This document shows, one piece after another, positions 6,688-12,808 of a stretch of 12,925 nt of DNA. The translations under genes and the position numbers were made by a program. The notes under the pieces are model-generated. The model was not told the DNA's origin, searched no databases, and saw only the letters and a program-made list of their open reading frames with translations. Positions within the stretch are counted from its first letter, which is position 1; every line of letters starts with the position of its first letter. Source of the stretch: Pectinatus sp. (lineage in GTDB: Bacteria > Bacillota > Negativicutes > Selenomonadales > Selenomonadaceae); NCBI GenBank assembly GCA_020025075.1, contig JAHHSR010000043.1:1-12925 (forward strand), in the 5' to 3' direction.

Positions 6688-8634
6688 TTGAAAAAAAAGT
6701 GGGTCTATTGTGGCGCACCTTTAAAAGAGCGGCAAAAATGGTCAAAGGCATTGGGGGTTTCGCCACTATTGGCCTCTATATTAAAGGAGCGTAATGAAGA
6801 TATTGATTCCGCGCGTCATTTCCTTGCCGGGGCACAAGAGCCGCTGGCTAATCCTTTTTTGCTGCCGGATATGGAAAAGGCGGTAGAGCGTCTTTTGCTG
6901 GCGCTAGAAAGAAAAGAAAAGATTGTCGTCTTTGGCGATTACGATGTCGACGGCATGACCGCGACGAGTGTCCTTACTAGGGTTTTGCGCCGCTGTGGGG
7001 CAGATGTATCGTATTACCTGCCTAATCGTCTCAAGGAAGGCTATGGGCTTCACGCGCAAAATGTCGAGCATGTCGCCGCAAAAGCCAGCCTTTTAATCAC
7101 TGTCGATTGCGGTATACGCTCTCTTGTGGAGGTAGAGATGGCGACGAAATTGGGCCTTGATGTCATCATCACCGACCATCATCGTCCGGGCAGTGAGCTG
7201 CCCAAGGCACTTGCCGTCGTTAACCCCAGGCGCCCCGAAAACCGCTTTCCGGATACCGAGATAGCGGGCGTGGGCATTTCTTTCGAGCTTTGCCGTGCTC
7301 TTTGGCAGCGCCTTTATAAAAAGCCTTTTTTAGATGATATTGACATTGTGGCCATCGGCACGGTCGCCGACGTGGTCAGTCTGCGCGGCGAAAATAGAAA
7401 ATTTGTTCAGTTGGGCTTGGCACAGATTGAAAATATCGGCTTAAAACAACTGATTAAGGTCTGCAAGTTAGAAAATAAAAAAATTACGGCCAGCCAAGTG
7501 GGATTTGTTATCGGGCCGCGCCTCAATGCTGCCGGGCGTCTCGGCGACCCCAATGATGGGGTGCGTCTTTTGCTCAGCGACGACCAAGAGGAAGCAGCTC
7601 AAATAGCGGGTAGGCTCGATGAACAAAATAGGCGGCGCCAGGAAATAGTAGAAGAGGCCTTTGAGCAGGCTTTGAAACTTTTAGAAGGCGATGCGGCACC
7701 GCAGCACGTCGTGGTCGTCGGTGCGCCGCATTGGCATGAAGGGATTATCGGCATTGTCGCCTCGCGCCTTTGCGAGCACTTTTATCTTCCCGTGGTGGTC
7801 TTGAGCATCGAAGGGGAAAGGGCGAAGGGGTCTTGCCGCAGCATAGCGGGCTTTGACATCTGTGCCGCCCTAGAGGCAAATAGGGAGTATTTGGACGTTT
7901 TTGGCGGCCATTCGCAGGCTGCAGGCCTTTCTCTTTCAATCCAAAATATCAAAGGATTTAAAAGGGCGCTTGAAGCGTATGCCAAAGACCATTTGACAAA
8001 GGAGCTTATGACGCCCAAGCTCAAAATCAGTGCCATTTTAAAAAGTGCTGATTTGAATGAAGCCCTGCCGCAAGAATTGGAAAGGCTTGAGCCATATGGC
8101 ATGGGCAATCCCGCGCCGCGCTTTTTATGTGCGGCGGCGCGCGTGGAAAGTGCGACTGCTTTTGGCCGCGAAAATAAGCATTTGCGCCTTTCTTTGGCGG
8201 TAGAAAGTATGGCGCGCAAGGCCATTTTTTGGCAACAGGGTGAAATTGCGCCTCAGCTTGCCGGCCAAACTTTCGACTTTGTTTTTGCGCCGCAGATTGA
8301 AACTTGGCAGCAGAAAAGCTATTTTCAAATGATTATCGGCGACTATCAAAAAAGCTGTGTAAAGGGAAGTTATCCTGCGCATGCAGACCTTGGCAGTTTT
8401 TATCTAGCCCTGAAAAAAAATGCCGGAGCGGATGGCTATATAGAAGAAGATGTGCTTATGCGGCTAAAAAAGGAACAGGGGTTAGCAGAGGAGATGTTTT
8501 CTCGCTGCGTAAAGATTTTTGAAGAGGTAGAGCTATTGCGTAAAGACGAAAAAAAGATAGCGCTTTTACCCGCATCTTCCAAAAAAGACCTCAATGATTC
8601 CGCTACTTTTAGGGAGCGGTATTTTGAGCAATAA
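6688..8634 (+). CDS. recJ: Single-stranded-DNA-specific 5'-3' exonuclease RecJ
   Basis: RecJ degrades single-stranded DNA 5' to 3' in recombination, mismatch and base-excision repair, using Mn2+ or Mg2+. The DHH catalytic core shows DYDVDG (84-89), ITVDCGI (137-143), TDHH (162-165) and IGTVADVVSL (223-232). The DHHA1 domain shows HWHEGIIGIVASRL (348-361) and the conserved GGHSQAAG (406-413). An OB-like domain follows, with RVESATAFGRENKHLRL near 490-510, and then a C-terminal extension of about 90 residues common in Firmicutes RecJ. The 648 aa include all core domains. The start is TTG, with GAGG-containing AGAGGA about 8 nt upstream. It is transcribed alone, away from the minus-strand block, and ends at a strong terminator. 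Confidence 0.95.
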   Translation: MKKKWVYCGAPLKERQKWSKALGVSPLLASILKERNEDIDSARHFLAGAQEPLANPFLLPDMEKAVERLLLALERKEKIVVFGDYDVDGMTATSVLTRVLRRCGADVSYYLPNRLKEGYGLHAQNVEHVAAKASLLITVDCGIRSLVEVEMATKLGLDVIITDHHRPGSELPKALAVVNPRRPENRFPDTEIAGVGISFELCRALWQRLYKKPFLDDIDIVAIGTVADVVSLRGENRKFVQLGLAQIENIGLKQLIKVCKLENKKITASQVGFVIGPRLNAAGRLGDPNDGVRLLLSDDQEEAAQIAGRLDEQNRRRQEIVEEAFEQALKLLEGDAAPQHVVVVGAPHWHEGIIGIVASRLCEHFYLPVVVLSIEGERAKGSCRSIAGFDICAALEANREYLDVFGGHSQAAGLSLSIQNIKGFKRALEAYAKDHLTKELMTPKLKISAILKSADLNEALPQELERLEPYGMGNPAPRFLCAAARVESATAFGRENKHLRLSLAVESMARKAIFWQQGEIAPQLAGQTFDFVFAPQIETWQQKSYFQMIIGDYQKSCVKGSYPAHADLGSFYLALKKNAGADGYIEEDVLMRLKKEQGLAEEMFSRCVKIFEEVELLRKDEKKIALLPASSKKDLNDSATFRERYFEQ

Positions 8635-8645
8635 ATGGCTATTTG

Positions 8646-8675
8646 GCAGGCAGAAAATTTTCTACCTGCTTTTTT
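8646..8675 (+). terminator. Rho-independent terminator of recJ
   Basis: GCAGG (8646-8650) pairs with CCTGC (8665-8669); after one mismatch, AGA/TCT extends the stem. Six T follow (8670-8675). It starts 12 nt after the recJ stop. Confidence 0.8.
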
Positions 8676-8696
8676 GAAAAAAATTATCAAAACATA

Positions 8697-8726
8697 TTGA
8701 CATTGATAATAATTATAAATTATAAT
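8697..8726 (+). promoter_or_regulatory. Consensus promoter of the feo operon
   Basis: TTGACA (8697-8702), an 18-nt spacer and TATAAT (8721-8726) match both consensus hexamers. Such a strong promoter needs active repression, which fits the operator within the spacer. The predicted leader is about 85-90 nt. Confidence 0.85.
8704..8718 (+). promoter_or_regulatory. Fur-family operator (Fur/PerR hybrid) at feoA
   Basis: TGATAATAATTATAA is a 7-1-7 inverted repeat between the -35 and -10. Against the Bacillus Fur box (TGATAATNATTATCA) one base differs, in the right half. Against the PerR box (TTATAATNATTATAA) one base differs, in the left half. Ferrous-iron uptake makes Fur the more likely ligand; bound repressor would cover the polymerase site. 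Confidence 0.75.
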
Positions 8727-8741
8727 ATATTTGTACCAAGA

Positions 8742-8798
8742 AAAAGCCGCTTCAGATGGCTTTTCTATGGATATCGGTTAAAAACTCCGCTATGCGGA
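8742..8798 (+). other. Two-hairpin leader of feoA
   Basis: AAAAGCC (8742-8748) pairs with GGCTTTT (8758-8764), giving a short stem whose 3' arm is T-rich and terminator-like. TCCGC (8786-8790) pairs with GCGGA (8794-8798) around TAT, just before the Shine-Dalgarno. CCGC at 8747-8750 could pair with the same GCGG (8794-8797), so the two hairpins may compete. Control by attenuation is possible, but the stems are short. Confidence 0.3.
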
Positions 8799-8820
8799 TT
8801 GAATATAAGGGGTGTTGGAA

Positions 8821-9042
8821 TTGACTTTAGATGAGATTAAGCCAGGGCAAAAAGTGAAAGTTGTCGGAATTGACAATTTTCCTTTAAAAGAACGCCTGAT
8901 GAGTATGGGGCTTGTGCCCGGAACTGCTATTGACGTATTGCGCAGTGCACCGCTTGGTGACCCGATGGCCGTTCGCGTTCGCTCTTATAATCTGGCGATG
9001 CGCCTTAAGGACGCTGCCAGGATAACTGTGGTGCTTAATTAA
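8821..9042 (+). CDS. feoA: FeoA, ferrous iron transport accessory protein
   Basis: A small cytoplasmic SH3-like protein that supports FeoB-dependent Fe2+ uptake, probably by contacting FeoB. The 73 aa begin MTLDEIKPGQKVKVVG, followed by LKERLMSMGLVPGT (about 22-35), GDPMAVRVRSYNLAMR and a closing strand, matching the whole family domain. An in-frame GTG at 8812 also exists, but it lies inside the AAGGGG Shine-Dalgarno (8807-8812). TTG 8821 has the right 8-nt spacing and gives the usual N-terminus. The stop overlaps the next ATG as TAATG, feeding into the 17-codon ORF and then feoB. Expression should be iron-controlled through the upstream operator. Confidence 0.93.
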   Translation: MTLDEIKPGQKVKVVGIDNFPLKERLMSMGLVPGTAIDVLRSAPLGDPMAVRVRSYNLAMRLKDAARITVVLN

Positions 9043-9095
9043 TGAGAGAGGCAGCCTTGAGGCTGTTGAAGACAATGGTAAAGCTGGTGAATTAA
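9042..9095 (+). CDS. 17-residue mini-ORF linking feoA and feoB
   Basis: ATG at 9042 overlaps the feoA stop (TAATG), and the TAA at 9093-9095 directly abuts the feoB ATG at 9096, so the mini-ORF fills the gap exactly and shares the feoB frame. The peptide would be MREAALRLLKTMVKLVN, which could form a basic amphipathic helix. GTGGTG lies 8 nt before its ATG and GGTG lies 6-7 nt before the feoB ATG. A hairpin (CAGCC-TTGA-GGCTG, 9052-9065) is inside it. It may be a true small protein acting with FeoB, or only a device to pass ribosomes from feoA to feoB. It does not resemble FeoC, which is much longer. Confidence 0.4.
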   Translation: MREAALRLLKTMVKLVN

Positions 9096-10988
9096 ATGTT
9101 AACAATGTCTGTAGCCCTAACGGGCAATCCCAATACGGGGAAGTCGACAATCTTCAATGAATTGACTGGTATCCGGCAAAAGATTGGCAACTGGCCGGGG
9201 GTAACGGTCGATAAAAAAGTCGGCTATGTCCGCCATAAAGATAGGGCAATTTCCGTAGTAGATTTGCCCGGCACTTATAGTATCAATGCCCGTTCTCCAG
9301 AAGAGCAGATTGTCATCGATTATTTGCTCAGTGAAAAGCCCGATATTGTCGTCAATGTTATAGACGCCTCTAATATCGAGCGCAACTTATTTTTGACGTT
9401 ACAGCTTTTGGAGCGCCGTATTCCCGTTCTTATCGACCTCAATATGATGGACGAGGCTGCCAAGCGGGGTATCAAGATATCGCCTAATCGCCTTTCGAAG
9501 CTCATCGGCATGCCGGTAGTTGAGACAGTAGGACGCGACAAAAAGAGTATCAGGTCGTTATTGGATGTTTTTACATCTACGGTGATGCAAAATTACCAAA
9601 ATACAGAATTAATAGAAGATTATATTCATTCTATTGAGGAGATAAGAAAAAGCGGTGATACGCCTGATAATGAAGAAAAAATAATCGCTTTGCGCTATGC
9701 CGTGATTGATAAGATTATTGCTGCCACCGTAGACCGCAGCGCGGCAGCATCGACGACGACGACAGAGAAGATTGACCGCTTCTTGGCCAATGGCTTTTTA
9801 GCCTTGCCACTTCTTTTAGCAATTTTATATAGTGTTTTTCAAATAACATTTACTTGGATTGGCCAGCCCATTGCTGATTATCTGGACTTTTTGATTAATG
9901 AGCAATTTTCCTCCTTCGTCAGTGAGGCACTCACCGCCTTGGGCGTGGCACCGTGGCTCCATTCGCTCATCGTCGACGGCGTAATTGCCGGTGTCGGCAG
10001 CGTACTCACTTTCGTACCGCTCATTTTTACATTGTTCTTCTGCCTGAGCTTTCTTGATGGTACGGGCTATATGGCGCGCGTGGCTTTTGTCATGGATCCG
10101 ATAATGCGCCGTGCTGGCCTTACCGGCAAGGGAATTATGCCCCTGATTATGGGGTTTGGCTGTGGCGTTCCAGCCATTATGGGCGCGCGGGCGCTCGACT
10201 CAGAGAAGGACCGCATGATATCAATTTTGGTTACGCCGTTTTTGACTTGCGGTGCCAAGCTCCCCGTCATGGCTCTTTTTGCCGCAGTGTTTTTCCCCAA
10301 TCAGGCATCGAATGTCGTCTTTGCCATGTATATCGTTGGTATTATCATGGCCATCTTGATGGCTAAAGTGCTCAATGTGACGACGTTCAAGGACAAGCAG
10401 TCCACCTTCCTTTTGGAGCTTCCCCCTTATCGCTTCCCGGACATGAAGACGGTGCTCTTGGAAACATGGGACAAAGGCAAGGGGTATCTTGTCAAGGCGG
10501 GGACAATTATCTTCGCCATGTCTGTTCTTATCTGGGTTTTGAGTAATTACAGCCTATACGGTCCCGTCGATGAAATGTCAAAAAGCCTTTTGGCGCAGCT
10601 TGGTTCGGCAGTTTCCTTCCTATTTACTTGGCAGGGATTTGCACATTGGCAAGCAGGCTCGGCTATTATTGCTGGCATTGTTGCCAAGGAAACGGTCATA
10701 TCGACAATGGGCATCTTATATGGGGTTGCCAATGTCAGTGCTGATGAAGGCACTGTGGAAGCGGCGCGTCAGATGCTTAGCACTTTAGGCAGTTCTTTTA
10801 CGGCTCTTTCTGCGATTGCTTTCATGGTCTTTACGCAGCTTTATTCCCCTTGCGTGACGGCTCTCGGTACGATTAAGAAAGAAACAGGCCGCTGGAAATG
10901 GGTGGCATTTGCCTTCCTTTACACGACAGCAGTAGCTTGGGTTGTTTCGCTGCTCGTCTATCAGATTGGCTCTTTGCTTGGCTTTTGA
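9096..10988 (+). CDS. feoB: FeoB, ferrous iron transporter with G-protein domain
   Basis: FeoB brings Fe2+ across the inner membrane; its cytoplasmic GTPase domain is needed for transport. The G motifs are GNPNTGKST (10-18, G1), WPGVT (33-37, G2), DLPGTYS (56-62, G3), NMMD (116-119, G4) and a G5-like stretch near 142-147. A helical domain near 150-225 resembles the GDI region. Hydrophobic segments start near 233. The paired gate motifs with cysteines are GFGCGVPAIMGAR (353-365) and PFLTCGAKLPV (381-391); a third conserved Cys-type site is YSPCVTALGT (583-592). The 630 aa are somewhat short, with little C-terminal tail. ATG 9096 is chosen for its GGTGA spacing; ATG 9105 would still keep G1. 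The Cys-rich partner gene lies 364 nt downstream. Confidence 0.97.
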   Translation: MLTMSVALTGNPNTGKSTIFNELTGIRQKIGNWPGVTVDKKVGYVRHKDRAISVVDLPGTYSINARSPEEQIVIDYLLSEKPDIVVNVIDASNIERNLFLTLQLLERRIPVLIDLNMMDEAAKRGIKISPNRLSKLIGMPVVETVGRDKKSIRSLLDVFTSTVMQNYQNTELIEDYIHSIEEIRKSGDTPDNEEKIIALRYAVIDKIIAATVDRSAAASTTTTEKIDRFLANGFLALPLLLAILYSVFQITFTWIGQPIADYLDFLINEQFSSFVSEALTALGVAPWLHSLIVDGVIAGVGSVLTFVPLIFTLFFCLSFLDGTGYMARVAFVMDPIMRRAGLTGKGIMPLIMGFGCGVPAIMGARALDSEKDRMISILVTPFLTCGAKLPVMALFAAVFFPNQASNVVFAMYIVGIIMAILMAKVLNVTTFKDKQSTFLLELPPYRFPDMKTVLLETWDKGKGYLVKAGTIIFAMSVLIWVLSNYSLYGPVDEMSKSLLAQLGSAVSFLFTWQGFAHWQAGSAIIAGIVAKETVISTMGILYGVANVSADEGTVEAARQMLSTLGSSFTALSAIAFMVFTQLYSPCVTALGTIKKETGRWKWVAFAFLYTTAVAWVVSLLVYQIGSLLGF

Positions 10989-11002
10989 TGAGATAAAATT
11001 CT

Positions 11003-11074
11003 AGGGAAGGCCGCCTGCCCGCGCCTTGGGCGACTTACATGGTGCCGGCAAGGGCAGGAATCATTGTCTTCCCT
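11003..11074. ncRNA. Structured element A downstream of feoB
   Basis: AGGGAAG (11003-11009) pairs with CTTCCCT (11068-11074), and CCTGCCC (11014-11020) pairs with GGGCAGG (11052-11058), giving 14 bp in two perfect blocks with an internal loop. Inside lie CGCC-TTG-GGCG (11022-11032) and the self-complementary TGCCGGCA (11043-11050). No T run follows on the plus strand, so it does not look like a simple feoB terminator. On the minus strand the stem is followed by AGAATTTT. It could be an RNA 3' end stabiliser or part of a larger RNA with element B. I recognise no known RNA family. Confidence 0.35.
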
Positions 11075-11100
11075 CTCAAAATAAAGACAGTTCAATCTCC

Positions 11101-11209
11101 AAAAAGGCGACCTTTCTCCTAGTTTGGATACTACGGGCAAGGCTATCGAGGCAGGAGAAAGGCTCGCCACCCCTTTAATCCGCCGCACGAAAAAGGCGGG
11201 GGATGGCGA
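11101..11209. ncRNA. Structured element B/C with competing stems
   Basis: Stem B: 11106-11120 pairs with 11153-11168 over 15 bp with one bulged C (11163) and a 32-nt loop. Stem C: TCGCCACCCC (11164-11173) pairs with GGGGATGGCGA (11199-11209) over 10 bp with one bulged A, around CCGCC/GGCGG. The block TCGCC (11164-11168) is shared, so B and C exclude each other. Read on the minus strand, stem C forms first and stem B is directly followed by TTTTT, like an antiterminator/terminator pair facing feoB in antisense. No long convincing ORF covers it. I found no match to a riboswitch class that I know. Confidence 0.4.
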
Positions 11210-11232
11210 TTGCGCAAGTAATGGCATATAAT
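11204..11232 (+). promoter_or_regulatory. Candidate promoter of the Cys-rich small gene
   Basis: TATAAT (11227-11232) is perfect; TGGCGA (11204-11209) lies 17 nt upstream as a weak -35 and is the 3' arm of stem C. The predicted leader is about 115 nt and contains the hairpin at 11273-11327. Confidence 0.45.
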
Positions 11233-11272
11233 GCTTTTGTATAGTTAGCCGTGAAGTTTTGGTTCATGCGAA

Positions 11273-11327
11273 AGCTGTGCCAGAAAAGAGAATTCCTTAT
11301 AATGAAGGCTCTCTTTGCGGGGCAGCT
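11273..11327 (+). other. Leader hairpin before the Cys-rich small gene
   Basis: AGCTGTGCC (11273-11281) pairs with GGGGCAGCT (11319-11327), 8 of 9 positions, with one G-G mismatch and a wobble. Inside, AAAGAGA (11285-11291) pairs with TCTCTTT (11310-11316), and CCTT (11295-11298) pairs with AAGG (11305-11308). It ends 25 nt before the start codon and may tune translation or mRNA stability. Confidence 0.35.
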
Positions 11328-11352
11328 GTTTGGGAAAGAAAAGGTGATTAAA

Positions 11353-11523
11353 ATGACTGGTACAATTTCCACATGGGTCATTGGCTTGCTGCTCTTTGGT
11401 GCTTTTGTCTATGGTGTACGCCGTATTTATCGTACTGCCAAGAAAGGTGATTGCTGTGGTAGTGGCGGTTGCTCGGGTGGATGTCCTCATTGTCACACCA
11501 AAGATGATTCAAGACAGCACTGA
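11353..11523 (+). CDS. FeoB-associated type Cys-rich small membrane protein
   Basis: A 56-aa protein with one membrane span near residues 5-22 (ISTWVIGLLLFGAFVYGV), a positive stretch RRIYRTAKKG (23-32) that should face the cytoplasm, and a Cys/His-rich tail with C34, C35, C40, C44, C47 and H46, H48. This layout, together with the place after feoB, fits the family annotated as FeoB-associated Cys-rich membrane protein. A metal-binding or Fe2+-handing role is inferred, not shown. The frame is open from 11251, but ATG 11353 has AAGGTGA 5 nt upstream and gives the normal family start. The gene appears to have its own promoter and a terminator at 11558-11591. Confidence 0.8.
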   Translation: MTGTISTWVIGLLLFGAFVYGVRRIYRTAKKGDCCGSGGCSGGCPHCHTKDDSRQH

Positions 11524-11557
11524 CCGTATAGCATAGCTGGTGGTGATTTTATATATA

Positions 11558-11606
11558 ATAAAGGGACTGCCTTTTTAGGCGGTCCCTTTATATTTTAGTT
11601 TTCGCT
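11558..11606 (+). terminator. Terminator after the Cys-rich small gene
   Basis: A 14-bp stem (11558-11571 with 11578-11591, one T-G wobble) encloses TTTTTA; the trailing sequence is ATTTTAGTTTT. The T tract is broken by purines, but the stem is strong. An A-rich left flank suggests that it can also act on the minus strand. Confidence 0.7.
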
Positions 11607-11610
11607 GCGA

Positions 11611-11621
11611 TGTGCTATACT
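11611..11621 (+). promoter_or_regulatory. Extended -10 promoter of the glutaredoxin-like gene
   Basis: TGTGC-TATACT combines a TRTG motif with 5 of 6 -10 bases. The -35 region (TTTTAG) is poor, as often seen with extended -10 promoters. The leader would be about 12 nt. Confidence 0.55.
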
Positions 11622-11639
11622 GAAGGCGAGGTGATATAT

Positions 11640-11933
11640 ATGATAAAGGTTTATGGTATGAAGACTTGCATAGATTGTGCCTATATAAAGGAACAATTGG
11701 CAGGAAACACTGCTTTTGAAGTTATCGACATTGGCGAAAATGTCAAAGACCTCAAGGCTTTTATGTGCTTGCGCGATGTCAATCCGGCCTTTTCAGAAGC
11801 GTGGGAAAAGGGCTATGTCGGTATTCCCTGCTTTGTTCGGCCTGATGGTTCAGTGACGCTTTCACCCGAAGATGTTGGCTTGAAGTCGCGCCCCCAAAAG
11901 AATGCCTGCCGTCTTGACGGGACGGGCTGCTAG
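11640..11933 (+). CDS. Glutaredoxin-like thiol protein
   Basis: A 97-aa protein with a thioredoxin fold, likely active in thiol-disulfide exchange in the cytoplasm. The N-terminal strand MIKVYG is followed by the active site C10-I-D-C13, and GIPCF (61-65) supplies the cis-proline loop. EVIDIGENVKDLKAFMCLRD (27-46) is typical of a Firmicutes glutaredoxin-related family. The tail carries two more cysteines (C90, C97). The start ATG 11640 has GAGGTGAT just upstream; the open frame back to 11610 has no such site. The acetyltransferase gene follows after 10 nt, so both form one operon. The true electron donor is not visible here. Confidence 0.85.
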   Translation: MIKVYGMKTCIDCAYIKEQLAGNTAFEVIDIGENVKDLKAFMCLRDVNPAFSEAWEKGYVGIPCFVRPDGSVTLSPEDVGLKSRPQKNACRLDGTGC

Positions 11934-11943
11934 AGGCAAAGCC

Positions 11944-12201
11944 ATGGAATGGAAAATTTTCAATTGGCGTATTGAGTGCTTTGACGGCTGCGGCAAAAAA
12001 GCTGGGCTGGTGGATTTTTTGGAAGTTTCGCCTCAAGTTTACGATATCGTGCATACAGAGGTATCCGAGGCTATGCGCGGCAGGGGTCTTGCCGGCCAGC
12101 TCGTCGATAAGGCTGCAGAGGAGATAAAAGATAGGGGAGTCCATCTGGTAAAAACTTGCTCGTGTTCTTATGCAGCGCAGCACTTAGAAAAGGATGGTTA
12201 G
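11944..12201 (+). CDS. Small GNAT-type N-acetyltransferase (YjdJ-like)
   Basis: An 85-aa single-domain protein of the short GNAT family (GCN5-related, YjdJ type). The acetyl-CoA binding loop is visible as RGRGLAGQLVDKA (45-57), preceded by the HTEVSEAM strand-helix join (37-44). CSCSYAAQHLEK (72-83) is the usual C-terminal pocket motif, here with an extra Cys pair. The substrate is unknown; short GNATs of this kind lack an obvious acceptor domain. ATG 11944 is set by AGAGG 7 nt upstream, 10 nt after the glutaredoxin-like gene. The stop is 1 nt from the stop of the convergent minus-strand gene, and no intrinsic terminator is visible. Confidence 0.82.
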   Translation: MEWKIFNWRIECFDGCGKKAGLVDFLEVSPQVYDIVHTEVSEAMRGRGLAGQLVDKAAEEIKDRGVHLVKTCSCSYAAQHLEKDG

Positions 12202-12202
12202 G

Positions 12203-12808
12203 TTAGACTTTTCCTTCATCGTTAATTTTAAATTTATTTTTCCAGTAGCGCGAATAGATGGCTCCTAATGGATTATGCGCGAGCAATCGGTCTTTGACAA
12301 CCAGAACGGTCACGGGGCCGGGGCAATTTTTGTTGAAGATGGTATCATGGCCGACGCACAGGCCGCAAGAGATATAAAGCTCTACCCCTTTTTCGGCTAA
12401 GAGCTTGGCCTGCATTTTTGGATTGCACATTGGCTCATGGGCCGCTTTTGGATTTACTTTTTTTAAATGCAGCTCGTCTTTGCTAATGCTGCAATTTTTG
12501 CAGCAAATACTATAAAACTCAAATCCCTGTTGACGGTAGAATTTGCCAATGTATCGCGCTTCTTCACTGAGGCCGATGCAAAAGGCCATGCCGAGCTTTT
12601 TATAGCCCATGGTCTTGGCAAATTCTGCCGTTTCTTGTAGGCGGGTAATATTATTGTAAAAAGTTCCTTCTACATATGCAGCCGCCTGCATGATTTTTTT
12701 TTCATCTTCGGTGTAGGCGCTGATGACGTCCTCTTTTTTTAAATTCGTGCAATTTACGCCTTTGGTGTAGCAGACATGGGTAGGACATTGGTCACAATCG
12801 TATTTCAT
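12203..12808 (-). CDS. DUF1847-like cysteine-rich putative metal-binding protein
   Basis: A 201-aa soluble protein, without a signal peptide, that resembles the DUF1847 family of anaerobes. It has 12 cysteines: C5, C8, C13 and C20 at the N-terminus (CDQC pattern), C77, C102, C103, C106, C128, then C148, C151 (CGLC) and C162. The spacing suggests two or more metal or Fe-S sites; this is inference. The segment FCIGLSEEARYIGKFYRQQG (76-95) looks like a nucleotide- or ligand-binding fold edge. No enzymatic function is known to me. The ATG is preceded by a hairpin, with AAAGGGGG beyond it. It converges on the glutaredoxin/GNAT operon, another thiol-rich pair. Confidence 0.78.
   Translation of the reverse strand: MKYDCDQCPTHVCYTKGVNCTNLKKEDVISAYTEDEKKIMQAAAYVEGTFYNNITRLQETAEFAKTMGYKKLGMAFCIGLSEEARYIGKFYRQQGFEFYSICCKNCSISKDELHLKKVNPKAAHEPMCNPKMQAKLLAEKGVELYISCGLCVGHDTIFNKNCPGPVTVLVVKDRLLAHNPLGAIYSRYWKNKFKINDEGKV

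Noticed and set aside
10961..11227. An 88-codon minus-strand frame covering the feoB downstream gap
   Set aside because: It starts without a ribosome site, runs into feoB antisense and its composition (Arg, Pro, Ser rich) looks like translated structured RNA rather than protein.
11251..11352. N-terminal extension of the Cys-rich small protein from GTG 11251
   Set aside because: The AAGGTGA site points to ATG 11353, the family begins there, and the extension lies in a structured leader.
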